Shown in pieces: positions 47,859 to 55,823 of a stretch of 64,000 nucleotides of DNA. The DNA is taken from contig NZ_CP041348.1 of assembly GCF_009834365.1 (NCBI RefSeq), positions 2,207,001-2,271,000 on the forward strand, given 5' to 3'. Source of the stretch: Komagataeibacter xylinus. Lineage in GTDB: Bacteria; Pseudomonadota; Alphaproteobacteria; Acetobacterales; Acetobacteraceae. The stretch's first letter is position 1; the number at the start of each line of letters is the position of its first letter. The notes beneath the pieces were generated by a model. It had not been told where the DNA came from. It was given only the letters and a program-made list of their open reading frames with translations, and did not search any database. Both the position numbers and the translations under genes were made by a program.

Positions 47859-49238
47859 ATGGGCACGGAAACCGCATCTGAAGCCACGACCGGCTGGCGG
47901 TGGTGGCGGGCGCGGCTGGCGCGTCGCATCCTGCCGCGCTCGCTGCTGGGGCGGATGCTGCTGATCGGGTTCATCCCGCTGCTGGCCACGCAGGCCATCT
48001 CGCTCGAACTGTTTTATGGCAATTACCTGCAGATTGTCTCGCGCCGCCTGTCAGGCGATATGGCCACCACCATCTCCATGACGCTGGACATGCTCGAGCG
48101 CTATCCTTCCGCCACCGATCGCAAGTGGATCCTGGAGGATGCAGGCCGCAGGGCGGGGCTGGTCATGACCCTGCATGAGGGGGAGAGCCTGCAGAGGCGT
48201 GGCTCGAACCACGTGCTCGGCCCCATTGACGAGGATCTGGCGCGTGACCTGCAGGCCAGTGTGCGCTGGCCCACCTTTGTTGACTGGAAAAAGGCCCACC
48301 GTCGCGTCGTGATCCTGGTGCAGACACCCATTGGCGTGCTGCAGGTCGTGGCGCTGCGCAAACGGCTGGACGTGGCACCTGTATGGCTGTTCGTGGCATG
48401 GGCCTCGGGCAGCGCGCTGCTTCTGTTCCTGATCGCAGCCCTGTTCATGCGCAATCAGGTGCGTGCCATCCGCAGGCTGGCGCGGGCGGCGGAACTGTTC
48501 GGGCTGGGGCGTGACACGGTTCCCATCGTGCCTGAAGGCGCGCAGGAAATCCGCAAGGCTGCCGTCGCCTTCAACCGCATGCGCGACCGCATCAACCGCT
48601 TTGTGGAGCAGCGGACCACCGTGCTGGCCGGAGTCTCGCATGACCTGCGCACGCCGCTCACCCGCCTGCGGCTTTCACTGGCCATGTTTCCGCGCACCGG
48701 CATGATCCGGGCCGAGGATCTCCAGTCCGATATTACCGACATGATCGGTGATATCGTGGAGATGGAGCATATGATTGAGGGCTATCTGTCGTTTGCGCGC
48801 GGGGAAGGGGCTGAAACGCCCACGGTCATCCGGGTGGAGGACCTGTTTGAGGAGAGTGTGGCCGCCCTGCGCCGCGTAGGGGCGCAGGCGAGCATCGGGT
48901 TCATCACCCCGCCAGAGCTCAGCATCACTGGTCGTGGCAATGCCCTGCGGCGCGTGCTGAACAACGTGGTGGAAAACGCGCGACACCACGCCACTCGTAT
49001 CGAGCTTTCAGCCGAGCGCGGGCGCAAGCAGGTGTTCATGTATATCGATGATAACGGCTGCGGGGTGGAGGAAGCCCGGCGTGAGAGCGTGTTCCGCGCC
49101 TTCGAGAGCGGCAAGGAAGGGGGCACGGGGCTTGGCCTGGCCATTGCGCGTGACATTGTTCACGCCCATGGCGGCCATATCGGGCTGGAGGCCGGGCCGC
49201 TCGGTGGTGCGCGGGTCACGATAGAACTGCCTGCCTGA
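47859..49238 (+). CDS. EnvZ-like membrane sensor histidine kinase
   Basis: A 459-residue kinase. Order: cytoplasmic N-terminus, membrane helix at about 33-50 (RMLLIGFIPLLATQAIS), periplasmic sensor of about 110 residues, second helix about 168-192 (FVAWASGSALLLFLIAALFM), HAMP, HisKA with His261 in GVSHDLRTPLTRLRLSL, and HATPase with NNVVENARHH and [16 protein letters not shown]. The sequence SHDLRTPLTR places it with EnvZ-type kinases that pair with OmpR regulators; the regulator at 44877 is the likely partner. Its ATG follows the rpsU terminator by 20 nt with SD GGAGAGGG. Confidence 0.93.
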   Translation: MGTETASEATTGWRWWRARLARRILPRSLLGRMLLIGFIPLLATQAISLELFYGNYLQIVSRRLSGDMATTISMTLDMLERYPSATDRKWILEDAGRRAGLVMTLHEGESLQRRGSNHVLGPIDEDLARDLQASVRWPTFVDWKKAHRRVVILVQTPIGVLQVVALRKRLDVAPVWLFVAWASGSALLLFLIAALFMRNQVRAIRRLARAAELFGLGRDTVPIVPEGAQEIRKAAVAFNRMRDRINRFVEQRTTVLAGVSHDLRTPLTRLRLSLAMFPRTGMIRAEDLQSDITDMIGDIVEMEHMIEGYLSFARGEGAETPTVIRVEDLFEESVAALRRVGAQASIGFITPPELSITGRGNALRRVLNNVVENARHHATRIELSAERGRKQVFMYIDDNGCGVEEARRESVFRAFESGKEGGTGLGLAIARDIVHAHGGHIGLEAGPLGGARVTIELPA

Positions 49239-49261
49239 GCATGGCCCGGGCAGGCGGGGCA

Positions 49262-49831
49262 TCAGGGCAGGGTGTTGCCCGCGCCACCATGGCCGGGGCC
49301 GCCGTTCATGCTGTTCATGGGCCCCGTGCTGCCGCCATAGGTGCTGCTCATCTGGCTGAGCGGGTTGTAGCGGCCCACATTGCCCAGGATCTGCTGCATG
49401 ATGTTGATCTTGGTGCCCGGCGTGGGGGTCTTGCCCGGCATCATGGTCACGTAGCGGGCGTCGTCCTTGTGCAGCGTGCGCAGGTTGCGCAGCACGCCGT
49501 CCTGGTCAAAGGTCAGCACCACCACTTCCTGTTTCTGCACCTGCGGGAAGCTGATGGGCGCGAGCACCTGCTTCATGGAAACGTAGAGCCAGGTATTGTC
49601 ATCAAACGTGGCATGGCCGGTGGGCGAGCCGAGCGCGTCCATTACGTCCGAGCGTGAGGTCTCGCCGATCTTGAGCTTGTTGTAGTCATCCGCCTCGACC
49701 AGCGAGCCGCGCTGCATCGTGCTTGGCTTGAAAATGCTACATCCGGACAGCGCAATCCCCGCCCCGATGACAGCGCACGAAAACACGCGTAATGAACGGG
49801 AGCGGGGCTGGTTATCCTTGGGTGACCTCAT
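49262..49831 (-). CDS. bamE: Outer-membrane assembly lipoprotein BamE
   Basis: Lipoprotein of the BAM complex that inserts outer-membrane beta-barrels. About 189 residues: signal peptide with VFSCAVIGAGIALSGC (lipobox ALSGC), then the SmpA/OmlA core with LVEADDYNKLKIGETSRSDV, MDALGSPTGHATFDDNTWLY and VVVLTFDQDGVLRNL. A Gly/Met/Asn-rich tail of about 60 residues (YGGSTGPMNSMNGGPGHGG) goes beyond the usual family end. ATG 49831 was chosen for a complete signal; longer starts to 50146 are open. Divergent from yceD, an order common in alphaproteobacteria. Confidence 0.92.
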   Translation of the reverse strand: MRSPKDNQPRSRSLRVFSCAVIGAGIALSGCSIFKPSTMQRGSLVEADDYNKLKIGETSRSDVMDALGSPTGHATFDDNTWLYVSMKQVLAPISFPQVQKQEVVVLTFDQDGVLRNLRTLHKDDARYVTMMPGKTPTPGTKINIMQQILGNVGRYNPLSQMSSTYGGSTGPMNSMNGGPGHGGAGNTLP

Positions 49832-50015
49832 GGTCGGGAAAATATCCTGAAATAGGGCAGGGCGCATATGCGGTTCGTCTTTCCGGTGCCCCATCGGGTA
49901 AATGAAGTCAATCACAGATCGCCCTGGTGGTGGAAAAACACCCCGCCAGCCCCATATTTTTACCATCATCGCAACACGGGCGCCCCCCGTGGTCACATGT
50001 GCAGGAGTTAACGAG

Positions 50016-50546
50016 ATGGATGCAGAATTTTCCCGCCCGCTTGCCGTGGGCCGCATCCCGGTCCAGGGCATGGAAACGGTGATCGAGGCCAGGGACACCG
50101 AATGCCGCGCGCTGGCCCGCCGCTTCGGCATTCCTGGCCTGCGCAATCTGTCATGCCGTTACCGGCTCAAGCCGGGGCAGGACGGGGAGGTGCTTGCCGA
50201 GGGCTGGCTGACCGCCCATGTCACGCAGGAATGCGTGGTCAGCCTCGAGCCGTTCGAGGATGTCATGGCAGAATCGTTCACCGTGCGCTGCATCCCTGCC
50301 GCGCGTTTTCGGGAGGACGATGAGGTCGACCCGTTCTCGATCGATGAAGTGCCCTATGAGCGCGATACCATCGACCTTGGCGAACTCGCGGCGGAAGAAG
50401 TTTCGCTTGCCCTCGATCCCTATCCGCACAAGCCCGGCTGCGCGATTCCGGCCGAATTTGCGGGCACGGAAGAGGCCGCTCCCGAAGAAACCACGCGCAG
50501 GCAGCCTTTTTCCGCTCTGGCCGAGTTGAAAAAAAAGCAGAACTGA
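50016..50546 (+). CDS. yceD: DUF177 protein YceD
   Basis: Conserved protein, 176 residues, nearly always encoded upstream of rpmF; linked to 23S rRNA processing and ribosome assembly in plants and bacteria. It contains LSCRYRLKPG, VTQECVVSLEPFEDVMAESF with the conserved Cys, and EVSLALDPYPHKPGCA. SD CAGGAG lies 9 nt before ATG 50016; the frame remains open to 49902 but lacks resemblance. Start of the yceD-rpmF-plsX-fabH group. Confidence 0.93.
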   Translation: MDAEFSRPLAVGRIPVQGMETVIEARDTECRALARRFGIPGLRNLSCRYRLKPGQDGEVLAEGWLTAHVTQECVVSLEPFEDVMAESFTVRCIPAARFREDDEVDPFSIDEVPYERDTIDLGELAAEEVSLALDPYPHKPGCAIPAEFAGTEEAAPEETTRRQPFSALAELKKKQN

Positions 50547-50600
50547 CGCAAAGGAGAGGCGCGAGCGGGGTGTCTCGCCATGAGTCGTGCACATAATCCC

Positions 50601-50629
50601 TTGTGCAAGTGCAAATGGTCTGCTAGAGC
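50601..50629 (+). promoter_or_regulatory. Possible promoter of rpmF
   Basis: TTGTGC, 17-nt spacer, TAGAGC in the 170-nt gap between yceD and rpmF. A moderate match to the alphaproteobacterial housekeeping promoter. Confidence 0.35.
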
Positions 50630-50716
50630 GCCCCCCTCAATTATTGATAACTGACCGGTGTATCGCCACGAGGGTGTGCCTGCCGGTTGTGATCCAGATC
50701 GGAGGGGCCCGGGCCC

Positions 50717-50920
50717 ATGGCTGTACCCAAGAGAAAAACCTCGCCGTCCCGTCGTGGCATGCGTCGCAGCCACGCTGCGCTGAGTGTTCCGGCGCATGCG
50801 GAATGCTCCAACTGTGGCGAACTCAAGCGCCCGCATCATGTCTGCAGCCACTGCGGGCACTATGATGGCCGCGAAGTCGCTTCCGCCGGCAAGGCGCTGA
50901 AGACGGCAGTTCGCGCCTGA
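50717..50920 (+). CDS. rpmF: 50S ribosomal protein L32
   Basis: 67-residue ribosomal protein with [20 protein letters not shown] and a zinc-ribbon with four Cys (CSNCGELK and VCSHCG), so this is the zinc-binding C+ form. A GGAGGGG SD precedes ATG. It sits in the conserved yceD-rpmF-plsX-fabH order, coupling ribosome and fatty-acid synthesis. Confidence 0.97.
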   Translation: MAVPKRKTSPSRRGMRRSHAALSVPAHAECSNCGELKRPHHVCSHCGHYDGREVASAGKALKTAVRA

Positions 50921-51086
50921 TAATACGACGCCACAGGCGTCATTACCCGGTAACGGCGCGGCCCTGTTTGGTCGCGCCGGCGGGCTGGCCTCGGGCCGTC
51001 CTGTCCGGGTCGCGCGGGGAATGTAATCTTTTCAAAGTGTATTCCCCGATCTTGCGCGTTCCTTTCTTACCCGGCACAAGACGAGC

Positions 51087-52175
51087 ATGAGCGAGACAGG
51101 TTCCTCCTTTTCCGAGACTGGGCCTTACACCCTTGCCATTGATGGCATGGGCGGGGATGGTGGTCCGGAAGTTGTAGTGGCCGGACTGGCGATTGCGGCA
51201 GACCGACATCCTTCAGCCAGGATTCTTCTGGTTGGTGATGAGGCGACGTTGTCCGGCCTTCTGGCCCGCCATCCGAGCGCGGCCGCCATCTGCACGATCC
51301 GTCCGGCCAGTTCGGCCATTCCCATGGACATGAAGCCCACCGCAGCCCTGCGCGTGCGCGATTCTTCCATGCGGCTGGCCATGGATGCGGTATCACAGGG
51401 CGAGGCGCAGGGTGTCGTTTCCGCTGGCAACAGTGGTGCGATGCTGGCTCTGGCCAAGATCGTGGTCAAAACCCTTCCCGGCATTACCCGCCCGGCCATG
51501 GCCGCCATCAGCCCGACCACGCGGGGTGATGTGGTCATGCTCGACCTTGGCGCCAACGTCTCGTGCGACTGGCGCAATCTGGTCGAGTTCGCCATCATGG
51601 GCGAAGCTTTCGCCAAGGCGGTGCTCGGTCTGCCCGCGCCCACCATCGGGTTGCTCAATGTCGGCTCCGAGGAACTCAAGGGCGATGAGCGCCTGCGCCA
51701 GGCGGCGGAAGTGCTGCGCAACAGTTCACTCGCCCGGCAGTTCCACGGCTTTGTGGAAGGCCACGACATCACCGCTGGCACGACCGACGTGGTGGTGACC
51801 GATGGCTTTACCGGTAATGTCGCGCTGAAAACGGGCGAGGGCGCCCTGAAAATGGCGTTCACGCTGCTGCGGCAGGTCTTCACCTCCAGCCTGCTCGGCC
51901 GGATCGGCTACCTGCTGGTGCGTCCGGGCCTTGAGCGGATGAAGGAATGGCTCGACCCGCGCCGCTATAATGGCGCGGTGTTCGTGGGGCTGAACGGTGT
52001 TGTGGTCAAGTCGCATGGCGGCACGGACGCTGAAGGCTTTGCCGCAGCGGTTGACGTGGCGATGGACATGGTCACCCACCGCTTTACCGACAGCATCCGC
52101 GAGCGCCTGGGCCACATGGAAAGCCTCACCGCCGTCAAGGCGTCCGACCCGTCGCAGACGGTTCCTGCATCCTGA
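51087..52175 (+). CDS. plsX: Phosphate acyltransferase PlsX
   Basis: Converts acyl-ACP to acyl-phosphate for phospholipid synthesis. The 362-residue protein has the characteristic LAIDGMGGDGGPEVVVAGL, SAGNSGAMLALAKIVVKTLP, GAVFVGLNGVVVKSHGGTDA and VTDGFTGNVALKTGEG. It follows rpmF after a 166-nt gap and precedes fabH. Confidence 0.96.
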   Translation: MSETGSSFSETGPYTLAIDGMGGDGGPEVVVAGLAIAADRHPSARILLVGDEATLSGLLARHPSAAAICTIRPASSAIPMDMKPTAALRVRDSSMRLAMDAVSQGEAQGVVSAGNSGAMLALAKIVVKTLPGITRPAMAAISPTTRGDVVMLDLGANVSCDWRNLVEFAIMGEAFAKAVLGLPAPTIGLLNVGSEELKGDERLRQAAEVLRNSSLARQFHGFVEGHDITAGTTDVVVTDGFTGNVALKTGEGALKMAFTLLRQVFTSSLLGRIGYLLVRPGLERMKEWLDPRRYNGAVFVGLNGVVVKSHGGTDAEGFAAAVDVAMDMVTHRFTDSIRERLGHMESLTAVKASDPSQTVPAS

Positions 52176-52264
52176 TGCGGCAATAACAGCCGGCGTGGGG
52201 TCAGCAGGCGGAACCTGCCTGCGCCCACCCGTGCATATGAAATGATAGTGGTGGAAAAACAGGC

Positions 52265-53236
52265 ATGACGGCGAAACGCTCGCTTCTGTCCGGTTTTGGC
52301 GGTTACCTGCCCGAGCGGATCGTTACCAACGATGAACTGGCCACCTGGCTCGATACATCGGATGAATGGATTCGCGCCCGCACGGGAATTGCCCAGCGCC
52401 ACATGGCGGGCGAGGGTGATACCGCCGTTTCCATGGCGGCACAGGCCGCCCGGCAGGCGCTGGACTATGCGGGCGCCACGCCCGATGATGTCGATGCCGT
52501 CATTGTCGCGACCAGCACGCCCGACCAGGCATTTCCCTCTACCGCCGTGCGGGTGCAGGCCGAACTGGGCATGACCGGTGGCTTCGGCTTTGACCTTGCC
52601 GCCGCGTGCTCGGGCTTCATCTATGCGCTGTCCATGGCCGATTCGCTCATTCGCAGCGGGCAGGCGCGCTCGGCGCTGGTCATTGGCAGCGAAGTCTATT
52701 CCCGCATTCTCGACAAATCGGACCGGGGCACCTACGTGCTGTTCGGCGATGGGGCCGGGGCAGCATTCCTGACCAGCACGGATGATGCGACGGGGGAGGC
52801 GGGCATCCTGTCCACCCACCTCCATTCCGATGGCCGGTATGGCGACCTGCTTTTTGTCGATGGCGCGACGGGCCAGCATGACAAACCGGCCCACCTGCGC
52901 ATGAACGGGCGCGAGGTGTTCCGTCATGCGGTGGGCAAGCTCTCTTCCTCGGTGGATGAAGCGCTGGCCGCCAATGGCCTGACCCATGCGGATGTGAACT
53001 GGCTGGTACCGCACCAGGCCAACCTGCGCATTATTGATGGCGTGGCCCGCAAGCTGGCCCTGCCGCCCGAGCGCGTGGTGGTGACGGTGGACCGGCACGC
53101 CAATACCTCTGCCGCCTCCATTCCGCTGGCCCTGAACGAGGCCGTGCGTGACGGGCGCATCAAAAAGGGCGATCTGGTGCTGATGGAAGCGCTGGGCGGT
53201 GGCCTGACATGGGGTTCAGCACTGGCGCGACTGTAA
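52265..53236 (+). CDS. fabH: 3-oxoacyl-ACP synthase III
   Basis: Initiates fatty-acid synthesis by condensing acetyl-CoA with malonyl-ACP. The 323-residue thiolase-fold enzyme has the catalytic triad: Cys115 in LAAACSGFIYAL, His in WLVPHQANLRII and Asn in HANTSAASIPLALNEAV. DEWIRARTGIAQRH and the C-terminal EALGGGLTWGSAL are also conserved. Downstream lies ihfA, 99 nt away, apparently with its own promoter. Confidence 0.97.
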   Translation: MTAKRSLLSGFGGYLPERIVTNDELATWLDTSDEWIRARTGIAQRHMAGEGDTAVSMAAQAARQALDYAGATPDDVDAVIVATSTPDQAFPSTAVRVQAELGMTGGFGFDLAAACSGFIYALSMADSLIRSGQARSALVIGSEVYSRILDKSDRGTYVLFGDGAGAAFLTSTDDATGEAGILSTHLHSDGRYGDLLFVDGATGQHDKPAHLRMNGREVFRHAVGKLSSSVDEALAANGLTHADVNWLVPHQANLRIIDGVARKLALPPERVVVTVDRHANTSAASIPLALNEAVRDGRIKKGDLVLMEALGGGLTWGSALARL

Positions 53237-53300
53237 TGTCGTTTCGGTACCACATTGAAACGGGTGCGAAATAAACCGCCCGCAGGCCTGCGACATTCAA

Positions 53301-53329
53301 TTGACGATACGCACGCGCATGCATAGCAT
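53301..53329 (+). promoter_or_regulatory. Promoter of ihfA, placed for a leaderless transcript
   Basis: TTGACG, 17-nt spacer, TAGCAT; the -10 ends 6 nt before the ihfA ATG, so transcription would start at or next to the A of ATG. No SD is present before that ATG. Confidence 0.5.
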
Positions 53330-53335
53330 TTACGC

Positions 53336-53659
53336 ATGAGCACCGTCACGCGCGCCACACTGGCAGAACACATATACGATCAGGTCGGCCTGTCCCGCCA
53401 TGAATCCGCCGATATTCTGGAAGATATCCTTGAACGGATGGCACGGACCCTTGAGGCTGGCGATACCCTCAAAATAAGCGGGTTTGGCACGTTTTCTGTC
53501 CGGCAGAAGGGGCAGCGCACGGGCCGTAACCCCAAAACCGGCGTGGAAGTGCCGATTCTGCCACGCTCCGTTCTGGTGTTTCGCCCCAGTCAGTTGCTTC
53601 GTGCCCATGTCAACGGACAGTCCGACGGGCAGGCCCCGCCGGAAGGAGACGATGAATGA
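53336..53659 (+). CDS. ihfA: Integration host factor subunit alpha
   Basis: DNA-bending nucleoid protein, one half of IHF. The 107-residue protein has [20 protein letters not shown], the family motif [25 protein letters not shown] and the DNA-intercalating arm, then [19 protein letters not shown]. The position before a merR gene and after fabH/pheT-type housekeeping genes identifies it as the alpha subunit. Its stop overlaps the merR start (ATGA). No SD is visible. Confidence 0.95.
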   Translation: MSTVTRATLAEHIYDQVGLSRHESADILEDILERMARTLEAGDTLKISGFGTFSVRQKGQRTGRNPKTGVEVPILPRSVLVFRPSQLLRAHVNGQSDGQAPPEGDDE

Positions 53660-54351
53660 CCACGGAGCACTTTCCGAGCAGCACGGTCGAGCCAGGCACG
53701 GACTGCCTGCCAATCTATGAGGTCGCGCGCGAGCTTGGCCTTGCGCAGCATGTCATGCGTATGTGGGAGGCCAGCTTTCCGCAGCTCCAGCCGCTGCGCG
53801 GGCCGGTGGGGCGGCGCTACTACCGCCCGCAGGACATAACCGTGCTGCGCGAGATTGCCGATCTGCTGTACGTGCGCAAGCTGTCGGTGGCGCAGGCGCA
53901 GGCCGAACTCGCACGTGAGGCGCTGGCCGCACCCGACTCCGAAGGCGAGACCGTAACGCCGCCCACCGAATCACCCGTTCCGCAGGATGAACCGGTTGCT
54001 AAAGCGCCGCCCGCCGAGACCGCGCCGCCTGCCATGCAGGTGACGGTTATCGAGGAGGAAGTGGTGGAAACCGTGGTAGCCTGCGAAGAGGCGCCCACGG
54101 TCGCCCCGGTCGAGCCTGAAGCACCTCGGGCAGTAGAAGCCGTCGTAACCGAAGCGGATGCCGCGGCAGAGCCGGAAAGCGTGGCGGAAACGGCAGCACA
54201 GGAGCCTGTGGACGAGCCGGAGCAACTGCCGCTTGAACAGATTGTCATGATCGAGCTTGAGCGCCTGCAGGCGGAAAATACGGTGCTGCGCGACAGCCTG
54301 CGTGGCGTGCTGGTCGAGTTGCAGGCCCTGCGGCAGATGGTGCCGGTCTGA
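53656..54351 (+). CDS. MerR-family regulator with long acidic tail
   Basis: A 231-residue protein. The N-terminal 85 residues are a winged-helix MerR domain ([40 protein letters not shown] and [19 protein letters not shown]). A central region of about 100 residues is low-complexity Glu/Ala/Pro/Val ([20 protein letters not shown]), and the end is a short coiled coil ([17 protein letters not shown]). MerR genes after ihfA are conserved in alphaproteobacteria; targets are unknown. Translationally coupled with ihfA. Confidence 0.9.
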   Translation: MTTEHFPSSTVEPGTDCLPIYEVARELGLAQHVMRMWEASFPQLQPLRGPVGRRYYRPQDITVLREIADLLYVRKLSVAQAQAELAREALAAPDSEGETVTPPTESPVPQDEPVAKAPPAETAPPAMQVTVIEEEVVETVVACEEAPTVAPVEPEAPRAVEAVVTEADAAAEPESVAETAAQEPVDEPEQLPLEQIVMIELERLQAENTVLRDSLRGVLVELQALRQMVPV

Positions 54352-54435
54352 GCCGGACATTTTTTTTCGTTTTGGTTCATTACATGGGTTGCGGTCCCCC
54401 CGACCGGCTGCTACACCCTGCGCATCGCAGACAGG

Positions 54436-54509
54436 CGGGCAGTAGCGCAGCCTGGTAGCGCATCAGTCTGGGGGACTGGGGGTCGTGGGTTCGAATCCCG
54501 CCTGCCCGA
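54436..54509 (+). tRNA. tRNA-Pro (anticodon GGG)
   Basis: All arms fold: acceptor CGGGCAG with CTGCCCG, D arm GCGC-AGCCTGGTA-GCGC, anticodon stem TCAGT with ACTGG and loop CTGGGGG (anticodon GGG), T arm GTGGG-TTCGAAT-CCCGC, discriminator A. CCA is not encoded. It is followed by a terminator at 54546. Confidence 0.96.
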
Positions 54510-54545
54510 TATCCCTGTCTGCGATAAGAATACCAAGCAAGCAAG

Positions 54546-54570
54546 GCATCCTGAAAAGGGTGCTTTTTTT
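54546..54570 (+). terminator. Rho-independent terminator of tRNA-Pro
   Basis: Stem GCATCCT with AGGGTGC, GAAA loop, then seven T, 37 nt after the tRNA. Confidence 0.85.
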
Positions 54571-54604
54571 GTATCCGGGCCCTGGCCTGTGGCCGTCTGC
54601 CGGG

Positions 54605-55750
54605 TCAGTAGCGGGCCCGGCTCCAGTTCAGCCACAGCATGTGCAGCACCGCCATGATGGCAGGCCCCATGAACAGCCCGAGCAGGCTCCAGCTTTCCGC
54701 CCCGCCCAGTATGCCCGCCAGCACCCACAGGAAGGGGAGCTGCGTCGAGCCGCCAATCAGGGCCGGGCGCACGAGGTGGTCGGCCAGAAAGATCACGGCC
54801 ATGCCCAGCAGGATGATGGCCATGGCGCCGAACAGCGCGCCGGTCTTGATGAGCAGCATGAGGGCGACGGCGCTGATGGCGATGAAGGCGCAGAACGGAA
54901 TCATGGCGGCGATGGCCGTCACCACCCCGAACAGGAAGGGATGTGGCGCGCCGGCTACCAGATAGGCCACGGCCATCAGCATGCCCTCGCCAATGCCCAC
55001 GAGCACCAGCCCTGATACCGAGCCATGCACCGAGGCGATCATCTGCAAGGCAATCCGCTCGCCCCGCTTGCCAAAGGCCCGGCGCGAGACATTGAGCGAC
55101 TGGCGAATGACGGAATCGCCATCCTTGAGCAGGAAAAACAGCGTGAGAATGGCAAAGGCGAACAGTAGTACCCGGTGCAGTACCTGCGAGCCAAGCTGCT
55201 GCGTAACCTTGACGCTCTGCCCGATATTCATCGAGCCAAGCAGGGCGGACACATCCGCCGGGTTTTTCAGGTGCTCGTTCCACCACGCGGTGATGGCCTG
55301 CTGCCCGTAGGGCAGGTGGCTGATCCAGTCCGGCACGGGAATGCCTGAGTGGCGGGCTTCGTTGAGGAAGCGCAGCATGCCTTCCGCCTCGCGCCCTGCC
55401 TCCAGCCCGAACAGTGCAAGCGGCCCGATGAAGATGAAGGCGATGGCCAGCGTAAACAGCAGCGGCAGCAGCGTTTTGTGCGCCCGCCCGTTCCATCGCC
55501 GCCGCGCGCGCGCATAAAGCGGCCAGGAGGCGATGGCGAACACGCAGCCCCATATCAGCGAGGGCAGGAACCCGCGCACCGTGTAAAGCCCCAGCAGCAC
55601 GAAAAACAGCGCCAGCACCGCGCGCGCAATGCGTTGCGTGCGCTGGGTCTCGCGGAATGAACGGAAGGTTCGCATCGTGGAGGGATCGACCTCGCGCCCC
55701 GTCATGGGGGCGGGAAAGCCATCCTGATCCGCGTTGTGGGGATCCGTCAT
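54605..55750 (-). CDS. AI-2E family transporter (PerM-like)
   Basis: A 381-residue inner-membrane protein of the AI-2E/PerM exporter family, whose members move small molecules or ions; the AI-2 role is established for few members. About eight helices: two at residues 39-70, FTLAIAFIFIGPLALFGL, then after a soluble loop VLLFAFAILTLFFLLKDGDS (family signature with FFLLKDG), VLVGIGEGMLMAVAYLV and LIKTGALFGAMAIILLGMAV. Separate from neighbours by its own promoter region. Confidence 0.9.
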   Translation of the reverse strand: MTDPHNADQDGFPAPMTGREVDPSTMRTFRSFRETQRTQRIARAVLALFFVLLGLYTVRGFLPSLIWGCVFAIASWPLYARARRRWNGRAHKTLLPLLFTLAIAFIFIGPLALFGLEAGREAEGMLRFLNEARHSGIPVPDWISHLPYGQQAITAWWNEHLKNPADVSALLGSMNIGQSVKVTQQLGSQVLHRVLLFAFAILTLFFLLKDGDSVIRQSLNVSRRAFGKRGERIALQMIASVHGSVSGLVLVGIGEGMLMAVAYLVAGAPHPFLFGVVTAIAAMIPFCAFIAISAVALMLLIKTGALFGAMAIILLGMAVIFLADHLVRPALIGGSTQLPFLWVLAGILGGAESWSLLGLFMGPAIMAVLHMLWLNWSRARY

Positions 55751-55823
55751 TCTTGTTCCTCTGGGATGTGCTGGCTCTGCTGTAAGGGCTACTTATGCTA
55801 ACGCGCCCGTGTGCGGAAAGACT

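Noticed and set aside
54411..55553. Alternative minus-strand frame over the AI-2E transporter gene
   Set aside because: Reads as Arg/Ala/His-rich sequence, includes the tRNA-Pro, and the other frame gives a clear membrane transporter.
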